A DNA stretch of 48,480 nt from Rubripirellula sp. (GCA_022425745.1 JAKMEW010000137.1:1-48480); one strand, 5' to 3'. Positions 18,798 through 29,966 are shown, numbered from the stretch's first letter. Notes: generated by a model from the sequence alone, not told the origin. A program made the numbers and translations.

Positions 18798-20240
18798 ATG
18801 ACAACACTGAATCGAAGATCATTCCTGCACACCTCCACAGCGGCAGCAGGTAGCACCATTCTTTCTGGGGCAAACGCCCGAGCAGCACAGGCAAATGAAG
18901 AGATCAACCTTGGATTCATCAGCTGCGGCGGACGAGCAGGGCAGCTGATGGGTCAGTTCTCGAAGGTTCCAGGAGTAAATATTGCTGGACTATGTGATCC
19001 AGACGAAAATCGACTTGGTTTAGCCAAGCAACGTTTCCCAAAAGCAAACGGCTGGAAAGATCTCCGTTCTTTAATCGATTCAGATTCGATTGATGCGGTT
19101 GTGGTTGCGACGTGCAATCACTGGCATTGCTTGGCCGCAATTTGGGCGATGCAAGCCGGCAAAGACGTTTACGTCGAAAAGCCGTTATCCCACAGCCAGT
19201 GGGAAGGAAAACAGACCGTTGCTGCAGCACGTAAATACAACAAAATATGTCAGCTGGGAACGCAACAACGTTCTGATCCCATGCAGACGGAAATCAAAAA
19301 TTTTCTACATCAAGAAAAAGGCCTAGGGAAACTCCTCGCCGCAAGAGTCAATCGCTACGGAATTCGTCCATCAATTGGGAAACGTGACTCACCGCTGCCG
19401 ATTGATAATCAAGTTGCATATGATCTTTGGCTGGGACCGGCACAGGACCGACCAATCTTTCGTAATGCTCTTCATTACGATTGGCATTGGGACTGGAACA
19501 CCGGATCCGGAGAGATGGGTAACTGGGGAGTACATGTGCTTGACGACGTTAGAAATAACGTCTTTCAAGACAGTGTTGCCTTGCCGAAGCGAATCCTCGG
19601 AGGGGGTGGCCGAGTTGGACTAAACGATGCGGGCGAATCCCCGAATGTCCATTTCGCCTATTTCGACACGGGTAGTATCCCCGTCGTGATTGGACTTTCT
19701 AACCTACCTGCGGAGCCTAAAGGCAAGAAAAGCCCAGCCCATCCTGGCCCGAACAGTGGATACGTCGTCTACTGCGAGGGAGGACGCTTCGAAGGCCAGC
19801 GTGGTCGTGCTGTAGCCTACGATAACAATGGCAAAGTGATTAAAGAATTCCGAGGAAACGGTGATGTTAGGCACCAACAAAACTTTATTGACGCACTCCG
19901 TGCACAAGACCGGAACCTACTCAACGCCGAAGTGGCTGTTGGTAACGACAGTACTGGCTGGTGCAACCTCGCCAACGTGGCGGTTCGCTGCGGAACCAGC
20001 TTTTCAGGAGAGCGGGCAAATAGCATTGCACTCAATGAATGGAATGTATTGCTGGGTGAAATGAACGAGCATTTGCAATCGCACCAGATCACAATGTCAG
20101 ATGATTCGATCAGACTCAGTCCGATACTCGAGCTCAACTCAGAGACAGAAATGTTTGAAGGCGACCACTCCGAATCAGCTAATCAATTCTTGAAACGCGA
20201 ATATCGACCTCAATTCGCGGTACCTGAAATCACTGCCTAG
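18798..20240 (+). CDS. Gfo/Idh/MocA-family oxidoreductase with Tat signal
   Basis: NRRSFLHTSTAAAGSTILSGANARA (Tat-like); LGFISCGGRAGQLMGQFSKVPGVNIAGLCDPDENRL; GKDVYVEKPLSHSQWEGKQ. Confidence 0.93.
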   Translation: MTTLNRRSFLHTSTAAAGSTILSGANARAAQANEEINLGFISCGGRAGQLMGQFSKVPGVNIAGLCDPDENRLGLAKQRFPKANGWKDLRSLIDSDSIDAVVVATCNHWHCLAAIWAMQAGKDVYVEKPLSHSQWEGKQTVAAARKYNKICQLGTQQRSDPMQTEIKNFLHQEKGLGKLLAARVNRYGIRPSIGKRDSPLPIDNQVAYDLWLGPAQDRPIFRNALHYDWHWDWNTGSGEMGNWGVHVLDDVRNNVFQDSVALPKRILGGGGRVGLNDAGESPNVHFAYFDTGSIPVVIGLSNLPAEPKGKKSPAHPGPNSGYVVYCEGGRFEGQRGRAVAYDNNGKVIKEFRGNGDVRHQQNFIDALRAQDRNLLNAEVAVGNDSTGWCNLANVAVRCGTSFSGERANSIALNEWNVLLGEMNEHLQSHQITMSDDSIRLSPILELNSETEMFEGDHSESANQFLKREYRPQFAVPEITA

Positions 20241-20263
20241 CGGCAGAGAATCGTCATCCTTGC

Positions 20264-20299
20264 AAAGTTGGACGCTCCGTAGTGACGTCCAACTTTTTT
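20264..20299 (+). terminator. Rho-independent terminator of the Gfo/Idh/MocA gene
   Basis: AAAGTTGGACG-ctccgtagtga-CGTCCAACTTT followed by TTT: perfect 11 bp stem 24 bp after the stop codon. Confidence 0.85.
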
Positions 20300-20348
20300 A
20301 TTGCGCGTAACTTAACCGGAGTCTTGGGAGACTCTAGGCATCATTGGT

Positions 20349-21269
20349 TTAATCTCTACTGGTCAAATAAATCGCCTCGCCAGTGAATCGCTCTTGGAGC
20401 TCTTGATCAGACCACAGCGTTTCTCCGAACGCGGGATCCGAGATGATCCAGCAGCCTTGACTATCTTGCCCCCGAACGACTACTGCATGGCCTTCACTGC
20501 CAGCAGACGCGTTCCAAAGCTCGGTACCAAAAAACATCGCACCCAATTGATTTTCCCTCGATCCACCCAGCCGCACGAGACAGATATTGGGAACAGCCAT
20601 CTGCTCCATCCATTTTGACGGATCAGATGGTGCAACTTTTAGCGTCAAGCTTGATTGAGCCAACGCCCGATTTAAGCCTCGATATAACCCTAATGCCTCA
20701 GTCCCCTTGCCGCTCGTTAAACACCATCGCGCAAGATCTTGCTCGGTTGACTCACAACCCTTGAGATTTAGAAGGGTAACCGCAGCAGCCGGTGCACAAC
20801 TAGACGGATGACTCTGAAGACAGTTGTTATCCTTCCAGATTGTTGAGTCACTCAACTCGATAGGAAACAACACAGGACGAACACAAGGAAGAATGATGTA
20901 GCCACAGGCGAGTGTCAAAAATAAGCCAGCGCACAATGGCCGCCACAGTTGATTCACATGATGGCTCTTCAAGCAAAAACCAGCAGCAACACTCAGCAAC
21001 AGTGGTGTTAGATTCGAAATGAATAAGACATGTTCGCTTGGAATCAACTTGGCCCACAAAAGTCGGCCTGACAAGAAACTACCGACCCACAACGTCGCGA
21101 GTAAGACGCAAGAGAACAAGACCGGTTGCTGCCCCCCTCTGAGAATGACAGAGAGCCTGAAAGCAACAAAGCAAAGAAAGAGTAACGAGGAAACGCCAAT
21201 CAGCAATTCGCCTACCATGCCCGATGCTCCTATCACAGAAATAAGAAGATTGCATGAACAATCTGCCAT
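20349..21269 (-). CDS. Multi-pass membrane protein with C-terminal C39-like cysteine peptidase domain
   Basis: Several hydrophobic N-terminal helices; CLQSHPSSCAPAAAVTLLNLKGCESTEQDLARWC (Cys site), EGHAVVVRGQDSQGCWIISDPAFGE (His/Asp sites). Confidence 0.75.
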   Translation of the reverse strand: MADCSCNLLISVIGASGMVGELLIGVSSLLFLCFVAFRLSVILRGGQQPVLFSCVLLATLWVGSFLSGRLLWAKLIPSEHVLFISNLTPLLLSVAAGFCLKSHHVNQLWRPLCAGLFLTLACGYIILPCVRPVLFPIELSDSTIWKDNNCLQSHPSSCAPAAAVTLLNLKGCESTEQDLARWCLTSGKGTEALGLYRGLNRALAQSSLTLKVAPSDPSKWMEQMAVPNICLVRLGGSRENQLGAMFFGTELWNASAGSEGHAVVVRGQDSQGCWIISDPAFGETLWSDQELQERFTGEAIYLTSRD

Positions 21270-21334
21270 GTTCTCGTAAAGGTTAATCGGGTTTAAAGCA
21301 AGATTCCAACAGACATCTAATCTGGATTGTGAAT

Positions 21335-21356
21335 ATTAAGAGAAAATTAAGAGAAA
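21335..21356 (+). repeat. 11-bp tandem duplication attaagagaaa x2
   Basis: attaagagaaa|attaagagaaa at 21335-21345 and 21346-21356; overlaps the terminator U-tract. Confidence 0.7.
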
Positions 21357-21389
21357 AAGTGCCTTTTGCCGGCTATTCAAGGGAGGCAC
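21346..21389 (-). terminator. Rho-independent terminator, minus strand, downstream of galM
   Basis: Minus strand reads GTGCCT...AGGCAC followed by TTTTTCTCTTAATTTT; 6 bp GC-rich stem plus possible G-U extension. Confidence 0.6.
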
Positions 21390-21524
21390 CCTAAACAATT
21401 ACGGGGTGTCAGTGAGCCCCAATTGAAAGCCTCAGCGAATATTATCTTCTCGTGGATAAGGAATCGTTCAACAAGGGTTTACTAATACTGCTGAACTGAA
21501 CTCTCATTCGCAGTTAACATCCAA

Positions 21525-22646
21525 TTATTCGCTACCGAAACGGTGAATCGTGACCTCATGTAGATTCTGTCCTGGCCTAAGAAGCGTGCTAGGAAAGCTA
21601 GAGACGTTGGGCGAGTTTGGATAGTGCTGTGTCTCGAGGCAAAAAGCGTCATGGCTAGCGTGGCCATTGGAACGCTCGTTACCCGGCAAATGATTGGCGG
21701 TGTATAGCTGCATCCCCGGTTGTGTGGTTTCAATCTCCAAAGTGCGACCGGACTTTGGATCCACAACTTTTGCCGCCGGTCTTAGGGTTCCAGCTTCACC
21801 TCGAACCACGTAGCAATGATCATAGCCATTGGTCCCTACCAGAGTAGCGATTCTGTGGCCGAACGCTTGCGGCTTGCGAAAATCTAACGGAGTCCCCTCA
21901 ACAGAATTCAATTTACCTGATGGTATTAAATCCTCATCTACATCTAACCAATTATCCGCCTGAATGATTGCTACATGATCTTTTGCTGTGCCGGTGCCCG
22001 CCCCTGCGAGGTTCCAGTAACTGTGATTGGTCAAATTCACGTGAGTCGGAGCATCCGTTTCTGCGGAATACTCAATGATCAACTCGTTTTGATCATTCCA
22101 TTTATAAAAAGCCTGTGCCTTAACATTACCGGGGTAACCTTCGTCCCCATCTTTGCTGGTTAGGCTAAAACAGACGCCGACAAAGTTGTCTCCTTCGACG
22201 ACTTCGGCGAGCCAAAGTTGATAGGAAAAATTATCTTTCCCACCGTGCAGATGATGCTTGCCGGAATTTACTGTCACCTGATAGTCGACGCCATCAATCT
22301 GAAATTTACCTTCCGCAATTCGATTACAGAATCGACCGACCGAACTCCCAAAATAAGGATGCCCGGCTTCATACGGAGCAAATGTATCAAAACAAAGATT
22401 CACGTTTGCGAGCTTACCATCACGGTCAGGCACCATCACCTCAAGTAGAGTAGCCCCAAAATCGGTCAGTGAAACCGAATACCCGTGAGAGTTGGTTAGG
22501 GTAAAACGACTCACCTTCTGGTCTGAACTCGTCGTACCAAAAGACTCTGTTTCGATCTTCATCGTGAGATTATTTGCGTGTGCGTTGGCAAGTATGAAAA
22601 GAACTGGCAAAATCGTAACCTTACGTTGTATTGACGCAAATACCAT
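21525..22646 (-). CDS. galM: Aldose 1-epimerase (galactose mutarotase), apparently secreted
   Basis: SLTDFGATLLEVMVPDRDGKLANVNLCFD; YFGSSVGRFCNRIAEGKF; HHLHGGKDNFSYQLW; THVNLTNHSYWNLAG; N-terminal signal-like segment. Confidence 0.93.
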   Translation of the reverse strand: MVFASIQRKVTILPVLFILANAHANNLTMKIETESFGTTSSDQKVSRFTLTNSHGYSVSLTDFGATLLEVMVPDRDGKLANVNLCFDTFAPYEAGHPYFGSSVGRFCNRIAEGKFQIDGVDYQVTVNSGKHHLHGGKDNFSYQLWLAEVVEGDNFVGVCFSLTSKDGDEGYPGNVKAQAFYKWNDQNELIIEYSAETDAPTHVNLTNHSYWNLAGAGTGTAKDHVAIIQADNWLDVDEDLIPSGKLNSVEGTPLDFRKPQAFGHRIATLVGTNGYDHCYVVRGEAGTLRPAAKVVDPKSGRTLEIETTQPGMQLYTANHLPGNERSNGHASHDAFCLETQHYPNSPNVSSFPSTLLRPGQNLHEVTIHRFGSE

Positions 22647-22665
22647 CAGTTGACCCTACTTACAA

Positions 22666-23820
22666 TTGAATCCAATAAATCGCGACTGCTCGCGCTTAGC
22701 TTCTCACCTAGGAACACTAGAGATGTTCGACCAACCTCAAACTGGTTCGGTAACAGACGCCCCAAGCTCAAGGTTGTCATCGCTGAAAATTGGCAACATT
22801 GAAATTGGATTTCCGATTGTACAGGCTGCCCTTTCCGGCTACAGCGACCTTCCCATGCGAGTCATCGCGAGGCGTCATGGGGCAGCGTACAGCATCTGCG
22901 AAGTGATGTTGGACCAGTTCCTGCTAGCCCTCAGCAAGCGTCAGAAAACAAAACACTTTCTTGATATTCATCCTGACGAACATCCGGTTGGCGGCCAACT
23001 AATGGGTGCTGAGCCAGAACAGTTTGCCGCGGGAGCGTTGAAATTAGTCGACGCTGGATTTGACGTGATAGATGTTAACTTCGGCTGCCCAGTAAAAAAA
23101 GTACTTGGACGGTGCCGAGGCGGTTTTCACCTATCGCAACCCACGGTGGCGTTGGAGGTGCTTGCAAGAACTCGCGAATCGGTTCCTGATTACATACCGG
23201 TGACCGTCAAAATGCGGCGAGGCATTGATGACTCAAACGAGAGCAGAGATAAGTTTTTCACTATCTTAGATGGTGCAATGGCGATCGGACTAGCAGCCGC
23301 AACGATCCATGGGAGAACCGTCGAACAACGATACATTGGGCCAAGCCGTTGGGCTTTTCTGCGAGAGGTAAAGGAATATGTAGGAGATCGCATAAAGATT
23401 CTAGGAAGCGGTGACCTGTTCACGGCACAGGACTGCCTCAACATGATTTCAGAAACCGGAGTCGATGGAGTTACCGTTGCGAGAGGCGCGATCGGGAACC
23501 CTTGGATTTTCGGACAATGCGCTGCCTTGTCCAATGGTGAACCTTTGCCTCCACCACCGAGCACGAAAGTACAGGCCGATGTAATGCGGGAGCATTTTGA
23601 CCTCTGTGAATCAACCTACCCAGAAAATCGTGCTCCCCTTCTCATGCGCAAATTCTGCATCAAGTATTCACAGAGCCACCCGGAGCATGAAAAAGTTCGT
23701 CTTGCAATGGCGCGAATTCGATCACGAGAAGACTTTGAATCCGTCCTATCAGAGCACTACTGCGAAGATACGGCAGGACAGTACATCAATCCAGAAAGCC
23801 ACCGATCACAGGAAGAATAG
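22666..23820 (+). CDS. tRNA-dihydrouridine synthase family protein
   Basis: VQAALSGYSDLPMRVIARRHGA; VGGQLMGAEPEQFAAGA; DVNFGCPVKKVLGRCRGGFHL; PVTVKMRRGID; IHGRTVEQRYIGPSRW; VARGAIGNPWIF. Listed ORF start used; an internal ATG at 22723 is possible. Confidence 0.93.
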   Translation: MNPINRDCSRLASHLGTLEMFDQPQTGSVTDAPSSRLSSLKIGNIEIGFPIVQAALSGYSDLPMRVIARRHGAAYSICEVMLDQFLLALSKRQKTKHFLDIHPDEHPVGGQLMGAEPEQFAAGALKLVDAGFDVIDVNFGCPVKKVLGRCRGGFHLSQPTVALEVLARTRESVPDYIPVTVKMRRGIDDSNESRDKFFTILDGAMAIGLAAATIHGRTVEQRYIGPSRWAFLREVKEYVGDRIKILGSGDLFTAQDCLNMISETGVDGVTVARGAIGNPWIFGQCAALSNGEPLPPPPSTKVQADVMREHFDLCESTYPENRAPLLMRKFCIKYSQSHPEHEKVRLAMARIRSREDFESVLSEHYCEDTAGQYINPESHRSQEE

Positions 23821-23961
23821 ACACTTGTCTCGTATTGTCAGCACGAACGTGAACTAAATCGTCCCGGCTCAACAGCCGAACTCACCATCGTGCACCGACA
23901 AAAGATGCAAAGCCGAAGCCCAAGTTTACGAATCCACCACCATGAACAGACGGACTCAAGA

Positions 23962-25410
23962 TCACTCGTCTTTTTTATATTGATCGAGTCTTCGATACAA
24001 AGTCCTTGCTCCGATACCTAAGACCTTAGCCGCTTCATCGCGATTATCATGGGTCAACTTTAGCGTTTCTTCAATTGCCCATCGTTCGATCACGGCGAGT
24101 GGCTGGCCGATCAAACCTGCTTCCGATGAAATCACTGGCGTCGTTTCCGTAGCAGGCTCATCGGAGTGGGTACATAGTTCAGGCGGCAAATCATCGAGAT
24201 CAAGTTTACCATCGGTATCCAAGACAACCATCGTCTCAACGAAGTTTCTTAGTTCACGAACATTTCCCGGCCAAGCATACTCAAAAAATCGTTTTGTCAC
24301 GGCAGGTGTGAAGTGGGCCACAGGCTTGTCATGACGCCTAAGAAAAAACTTTCTGAAGTGATCCATCAATGGGACCACATCTTCCAACCTTTCCCGCAAC
24401 GCGGGCAACTCAACTGTCACCACTTTTAGGCGGTGATAAAGATCTTTCCTGAAACCGCCCTCATCAATCATCTGATCTAGTGGCCGGTTGGTTGCGGAGA
24501 TCAATCGGACATTTACTTTGATCGTCTTGTTATCACCAACACGCGTGATCTGATTCTCTTCCAAAACTCGCAATAACTTGATCTGTGTACTCATCGGCAT
24601 ATCACCGACTTCATCAAGAAATAACGTTCCACCATTGGCATACTGAAATGCGCCTTCACGATCCGCCACAGCATCAGTGAACGATCCCTTAACGTGACCA
24701 AACAATTCACTCTCCACGAGGTTTTCAGCAATTGCCCCGGTATTCATTGCAACAATGCGTTTGCTACGACGAGGGCTATTCTGATGAATCGCCTGCGCTA
24801 TCACCTCTTTACCGGTACCATTTTCACCGGTGATGAGAACTGTCGCGTCCGTCGCTGCGATGCGGCGTATCCGATCGACCACATCCTGCATTTTCTTGCT
24901 GACGTAAATAATTCCTTCGAAGCCAAATCGTTCATCAAGCCTCTGAAGGAGTTCCGTGTTTTGTCGCTTCAGCAACACCGCTTCCGCAGCTTTCTCAGCA
25001 ATTGCTCGCAAGCGATTCGGAGTGATCGGTTTTTCGAGAAAATTAAAAGCACCCCTCTGCATCGCCTCTACAGCGACAGGTACCGTTGCGTGTCCGGTAA
25101 CCATGACGACTTGGCAATCTGGAAGCCGTTCGCCCGCTAGCTTGAGAATCTGCATTCCATCAACATCATTCATCACCATATCGGTGATCACGATGTCGTA
25201 GTTTTCTCTCTCGATGAGTTTTGCAGCTTCGGGTCCACTGGTTGCTACCTCACAACGATACCCAACCTTCTCAAGGCTCTCAGTCATCGCTCTAGCATGA
25301 GCCGCCTCATTATCCACCACGAGTAGTTTGAGCATCGAGGTATCAACCGGACCATGTCCCTCTACCATCTTTGCACCTGTATTAGTGGTTGTATCGTCGC
25401 TCGGTGTCAT
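23962..25410 (-). CDS. NtrC-family sigma-54-type response regulator (REC + AAA+ + Fis HTH)
   Basis: REC: KLLVVDNEAAHARAMTESLEKVGY...DIVITDMVMNDVDG; AAA+: LITGENGTGKEVIAQAIHQNSPR, GSFTDAVADREGAFQYANGGTLFLDEVGDMP; HTH: EAAKVLGIGARTLYRRLDQY. Confidence 0.95.
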   Translation of the reverse strand: MTPSDDTTTNTGAKMVEGHGPVDTSMLKLLVVDNEAAHARAMTESLEKVGYRCEVATSGPEAAKLIERENYDIVITDMVMNDVDGMQILKLAGERLPDCQVVMVTGHATVPVAVEAMQRGAFNFLEKPITPNRLRAIAEKAAEAVLLKRQNTELLQRLDERFGFEGIIYVSKKMQDVVDRIRRIAATDATVLITGENGTGKEVIAQAIHQNSPRRSKRIVAMNTGAIAENLVESELFGHVKGSFTDAVADREGAFQYANGGTLFLDEVGDMPMSTQIKLLRVLEENQITRVGDNKTIKVNVRLISATNRPLDQMIDEGGFRKDLYHRLKVVTVELPALRERLEDVVPLMDHFRKFFLRRHDKPVAHFTPAVTKRFFEYAWPGNVRELRNFVETMVVLDTDGKLDLDDLPPELCTHSDEPATETTPVISSEAGLIGQPLAVIERWAIEETLKLTHDNRDEAAKVLGIGARTLYRRLDQYKKDE

Positions 25411-25477
25411 GGTTATTTATCGCTATCCGCATCGTAATACAGACAGCACCTGCAATCACAAAAGTCAACTAAAGCAG

Positions 25478-28400
25478 TCAATTACTCTGGCTATAACGAC
25501 TCTGCAATGATTGAACTTCGAGCGGCGTTTCCTTGGTGGCTTTCATTGCTCTCAATGCCGCTTCCGCTGCAGCGATGGTGGTAATACAGGGCACTCCGTG
25601 CTGCACTGCGGATGCTCTGATTCGCCCCTCATCGGTACGTGCACCCTTGCCACTAGGTGTATTCATGATCAATTGAACATCACCATTTTTAAGGTAATCA
25701 ATCAGGTTTGGATGCCCCTCTGCAAGCTTCTTGACCGTTGTTACTTCAACGCCCTCTTCACTCAGACGAGCTGCGGTCCCTGCGGTCGCGAGTATTTCAA
25801 ACCCCAGCTCTTGAAGCTGAATTCCGAGATCCTTAGCAGCATCTTTATGCCGTGAGGTCAAACTGATGAAGACCTTCCCTGATTCAGGAAGGACACTACC
25901 AGCAGCGATTTGACTTTTCGCAAAAGCGGTTGAGAACTTATCACTAATTCCCATCACCTCACCGGTGCTTCGCATCTCGGGTCCAAGCACGATATCTACA
26001 CCCGCAAACTTTCTAAACGGGAATACACTCTCTTTGATGGAAACGTGTGAGGGGATCGGCTCTTCAGTGATACCCAGATCCTCAAGTTTTATCCCAGTCA
26101 TAACCTTGGTTGCGATATTAGCAACGGGAACCCCCGTTGATTTTGCAACAAATGGTGCCGTACGACTTGCTCGCGGATTCACTTCCAAGACGTATAACAA
26201 AGACTCATTATCCGTTCGCTTTACAGCAAACTGAATGTTCATTAACCCGACAACACCCAATGCAGAGGCAAGTTTCTTCGTGGCTTCTCTGATCTGCTGG
26301 ATCACTGGCTGAGTAAGGCTGAAAGGCGGAATCGCACAGGCAGAATCGCCGGAATGGACTCCAGCCTCTTCGATATGCTCCATGATCCCCATGATGACAC
26401 AATCCTCTCCATCCGAGACTGCATCGACATCAACCTCTGTAGCATCCTCCAAGAAGCGGTCAATCAATACAGGCTGCCCATCGGCCACCACAAAAGCCTC
26501 AGCGACGTAGCGATCGAACTGGCTTTGGTCATAACAGATCTCCATGGCACGGCCGCCCAAAACGAAACTGGGTCGAACCAATGCAGGGAAGCCAATTGCT
26601 TTGACCTCGCGGCGAGCCTCGTCCATATTGCGAGCGATTCCGCTAGGAGGCTGCAACAACCCCAAGTCATCGATGAGCTTTTGGAACCGCTCGCGATCTT
26701 CAGCAGTCTCGATGGTATCCACGCTGGTGCCGATGATAGGCACCCCTGCTTCTTGGAGGCCTCGAGCGAGATTCAATGGTGTCTGCCCACCGAACTGCAC
26801 AATGACGCCATCGGGCTGAATCGCGTCACAGATATTGAGCACGTCTTCAATCGTAAGCGGCTCAAAAAACAACACATCAGAGGTATCGTAGTCGGTACTG
26901 ACCGTCTCCGGGTTGCTGTTGACCATCACGCTTTCAATACCAAGGTCCCGCAAAGCAAAACTTGCATGGCAACAGCAATAGTCAAACTCGATTCCCTGCC
27001 CGATTCGATTAGGTCCTCCGCCTAAGATCATCACGCGTTTCTTATCGGCACGCGGCGGCAACTCATCTTCGAGTTCGTAAGCACTGTAATAATACGGGGT
27101 GTATGCTTCAAACTCTGCAGCGCAGGTATCCACACTCTTATAAACAGGCTTTACTCCCAACTCCAACCGGCGTGCCCTCACCTTCAGTTCAGTTGTACCC
27201 GTGATACATGCCAACTGACGATCTGAAAATCCGTTACGTTTTACGTTCCTCATGCAATCTTCATCAATTGCCTCGAGGGATCCAAGCTCTCGCAGTTGAT
27301 CCTCTAGTTCAACTAATTGAACTAGGTGGTCCAAAAACCATATGTCAATGTGTGTGATTGCGTGGACTTCGGCCGCCGACATCCCAGCCTTCAATGCGTA
27401 ACGAATGTAAAAAACACGCTCTGCATTGGGAGTACTTAATTTTGCTCGTATCTCGTCTTCATCTGGCTGGGCATCGGTTCCCCACAAATCGCGATGATCG
27501 CTGCCGAAACCGAAGGCACCAACCTCCAAACCTCGCATCGCCTTTTGGAAAGACTCTCGAAAACTGCGGCCGATAGCCATCGTCTCACCAACGCTTTTCA
27601 TTTGCGTCATAAGAGTCGCATCCGCTTCCGGAAACTTCTCAAAAGCAAAGCGAGGGATCTTCGTAACGACATAGTCGATAGTGGGCTCAAAGCATGCTTT
27701 TGTCTGCTTGGTGATATCGTTGGGCAATTCCCAAAGTCGATAACCAATTGCAAGCTTTGCAGCGATCTTCGCAATAGGAAATCCTGTCGCTTTACTCGCT
27801 AACGCACTCGACCGGCTCACTCGCGGGTTCATTTCAATCACGATCATGCGCCCTGTTGCTGGCTCAATCGCAAACTGAATATTGCTTCCTCCCGTTTCAA
27901 CTCCAATCTCACGAATCACCGCAAGCGACGCATCTCGCATACGTTGATATTCTTTATCGGTAAGGGTTTGAGCTGGAGCCACGGTGATCGAGTCACCGGT
28001 GTGCACACCCATTGGGTCAAAATTCTCGATACTACAGATAATGACGACATTGTCATCCTTATCTCGCATTACCTCCATCTCGTACTCTTTCCAACCGATA
28101 ATGGATTCTTCAATCAGCACCTCTGTCACGGGCGACTGATCTAATCCACTCTGCACAAGCACATCGAAGTCATCACGGTTATATGCAATTGCGGAACCGC
28201 TCCCCCCCATCGTGAAGCTGGGACGAACCACTGCAGGAAGCCCCACCTCTTTCAATGCAACTCTCGCTTCATCAAGCGCGTGCACGGTGAAACCTTTGCA
28301 GACATCGAGCCCGATCTTCTCCATCGCTTCTTTGAACTGATCACGTTCCTCGGCTTTCGCAATCACCGCTGCATTCGCGCCGATCATTTCAACGCCGTGC

Positions 28401-28729
28401 TTTTCGAGAACACCGTTTGCCTCGAGATCCATCGCGCAGTTCAAGCCAGTTTGACCGCCAAGTGTCGGCAGCAACGCGTCTGGTTTTTCCTTTTCAATGA
28501 TCTTCTCAATCATTTGCCAGGTGAGTGGTTCGATGTAGGTCGCATCGGCCAGACCTGGATCGGTCATGATGGTTGCAGGATTGCTATTGACCAACACAAC
28601 TTCATATCCCTCTTCCCGAAGCGCTTTGCAAGCTTGAGTTCCCGAGTAGTCAAACTCACAGGCTTGCCCGATCACAATCGGACCACTTCCAATAATCAGG
28701 ATTTTCTTGATATCGTCGCGACGTGGCAC
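25478..28729 (-). CDS. carB: Carbamoyl-phosphate synthase large subunit
   Basis: [51 protein letters not shown]; duplicated ATP-grasp halves; [29 protein letters not shown]-terminal MGS-like domain; 1083 aa. Confidence 0.98.
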   Translation of the reverse strand: MPRRDDIKKILIIGSGPIVIGQACEFDYSGTQACKALREEGYEVVLVNSNPATIMTDPGLADATYIEPLTWQMIEKIIEKEKPDALLPTLGGQTGLNCAMDLEANGVLEKHGVEMIGANAAVIAKAEERDQFKEAMEKIGLDVCKGFTVHALDEARVALKEVGLPAVVRPSFTMGGSGSAIAYNRDDFDVLVQSGLDQSPVTEVLIEESIIGWKEYEMEVMRDKDDNVVIICSIENFDPMGVHTGDSITVAPAQTLTDKEYQRMRDASLAVIREIGVETGGSNIQFAIEPATGRMIVIEMNPRVSRSSALASKATGFPIAKIAAKLAIGYRLWELPNDITKQTKACFEPTIDYVVTKIPRFAFEKFPEADATLMTQMKSVGETMAIGRSFRESFQKAMRGLEVGAFGFGSDHRDLWGTDAQPDEDEIRAKLSTPNAERVFYIRYALKAGMSAAEVHAITHIDIWFLDHLVQLVELEDQLRELGSLEAIDEDCMRNVKRNGFSDRQLACITGTTELKVRARRLELGVKPVYKSVDTCAAEFEAYTPYYYSAYELEDELPPRADKKRVMILGGGPNRIGQGIEFDYCCCHASFALRDLGIESVMVNSNPETVSTDYDTSDVLFFEPLTIEDVLNICDAIQPDGVIVQFGGQTPLNLARGLQEAGVPIIGTSVDTIETAEDRERFQKLIDDLGLLQPPSGIARNMDEARREVKAIGFPALVRPSFVLGGRAMEICYDQSQFDRYVAEAFVVADGQPVLIDRFLEDATEVDVDAVSDGEDCVIMGIMEHIEEAGVHSGDSACAIPPFSLTQPVIQQIREATKKLASALGVVGLMNIQFAVKRTDNESLLYVLEVNPRASRTAPFVAKSTGVPVANIATKVMTGIKLEDLGITEEPIPSHVSIKESVFPFRKFAGVDIVLGPEMRSTGEVMGISDKFSTAFAKSQIAAGSVLPESGKVFISLTSRHKDAAKDLGIQLQELGFEILATAGTAARLSEEGVEVTTVKKLAEGHPNLIDYLKNGDVQLIMNTPSGKGARTDEGRIRASAVQHGVPCITTIAAAEAALRAMKATKETPLEVQSLQSRYSQSN

Positions 28730-29075
28730 TTTGGTTCTTCCAGCAAATCAAATGAAAGAGGTATTGAAAATAGCTGGCAGCATTGAATCGGAATGGCAGG
28801 TCTCCCCGTGCAGCCCGAACCACTGCTGCGATATGTACCGATCTGCGGCACACACCAGTAACCTGCAAGAGGCGAATTGGACTCTACAGCCCATCCGAAT
28901 CCACCTTCAGAGTAGGCGGACTTCATGCAAATTGCCGCAGAGGATAACAAAAAAAACGATGTGCGTAGAGCGGATGGGGCACGGATTAACGGAAGAGAAG
29001 AAATTTCCGCACTTTTAGCCGATTATGGTCGCTTTTATCCGCAATGCTGAGCAGCAACCGCAAAGAAAATCAAGA

Positions 29076-29966
29076 CTACTGATCGACTGAACCCGTGAAC
29101 CCAACAAGCACACGCACCGGTTGGTGGTCGCTTGCGAACCTACCGGAATCCGTTTTCGGGTCGTCGACCGAGTAATTCAAAATCCCGATTTCCCCTCGAA
29201 CAAAGATATGATCAATACGCCGATCCTTCGCAATTTCTCTAAAACCATTCCAAGTACTATCGGGGCCTGCCGGACTCCGCTGCGAGATCTCTCTCGCGTC
29301 ACTCAAAATCTTAGATTTTGTGATTGCCGCGTACGATGATGTGTCAGGAGAAAAATTGAAATCTCCCATCAATAGGAAAGGTAAATCTTCAGCCAGCCGA
29401 ATCAATTGATCATGAAGAAGAAGACTGCTGTTGTAGCGAGCCATCTCACCTCGATGATCAAAATGCGTGTTGGCCACCAAGAACTTTTTCCCGGAAGCGA
29501 GGAGTTCTAGTTTTAACCAGGTACACGTGCGTGGTAGTGCGGCGTCCCAACCTGCAACACCGACTTGCTCAGGGTTTTCACTCAACCAGAAAGTCCCCTT
29601 GCTGATGAGCTTTATGAGGTCTTTTCGATAGAAAACAACAGCATGCTCACCAGCGTTAACCCCATCGTCACGCCCAACACCATACATTTGGAATTCAGGC
29701 AACCTCGCTTTTAGGTCTTCTAGCTGCGAGTAGGTGACCTCCTGTAAGCCAAATAGATCCAAACCCCGCAGGTACTTAACCACTGCGTCGACTCGCTTAT
29801 CCCACCGATCCTCGCCATCGCCCGCATTCTCGTAACGGATGTTGTAGGTGGCTAAACGAATCGTTTCTTCTGCCTGCGTGGCATGAGGACACGCTAAAAA
29901 TAGCCAAGATAGAACAACAACACTTGATCTGATAGATAAGCAATTCAACACCTGGCAGGCACCCAC
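29076..29966 (-). CDS. Endonuclease/exonuclease/phosphatase family protein, secreted
   Basis: IRLATYNIRYENAGDGEDRWDKRVDAVVKYLRGLDLFGLQEVTYSQLEDL; NTHFDHRGEMAR; LLMGDFNFSPDT; RRIDHIFVRG; SDHQPVRV. Confidence 0.92.
   Translation of the reverse strand: MGACQVLNCLSIRSSVVVLSWLFLACPHATQAEETIRLATYNIRYENAGDGEDRWDKRVDAVVKYLRGLDLFGLQEVTYSQLEDLKARLPEFQMYGVGRDDGVNAGEHAVVFYRKDLIKLISKGTFWLSENPEQVGVAGWDAALPRTCTWLKLELLASGKKFLVANTHFDHRGEMARYNSSLLLHDQLIRLAEDLPFLLMGDFNFSPDTSSYAAITKSKILSDAREISQRSPAGPDSTWNGFREIAKDRRIDHIFVRGEIGILNYSVDDPKTDSGRFASDHQPVRVLVGFTGSVDQ

Noticed and set aside
23821-23961. CGGCT-caac-AGCCG hairpin between convergent dus and NtrC-like genes
   Set aside because: Short 5 bp stem without a T-tract on either strand; insufficient to call a terminator.
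24694-25140. 148-aa plus-strand ORF opposite the NtrC-like regulator
   Set aside because: Shadow ORF fully inside a well-supported coding gene.
26354-27025. 223-aa plus-strand ORF antisense to carB
   Set aside because: Lies entirely within carB coding sequence; composition looks like a shadow frame and no recognisable motif.
28730-29075. 346 bp gap upstream of carB as a possible pyrimidine-responsive leader
   Set aside because: Only weak, short hairpins (e.g. CGGAA/TTCCG) seen; no clear attenuator or known riboswitch pattern by eye.
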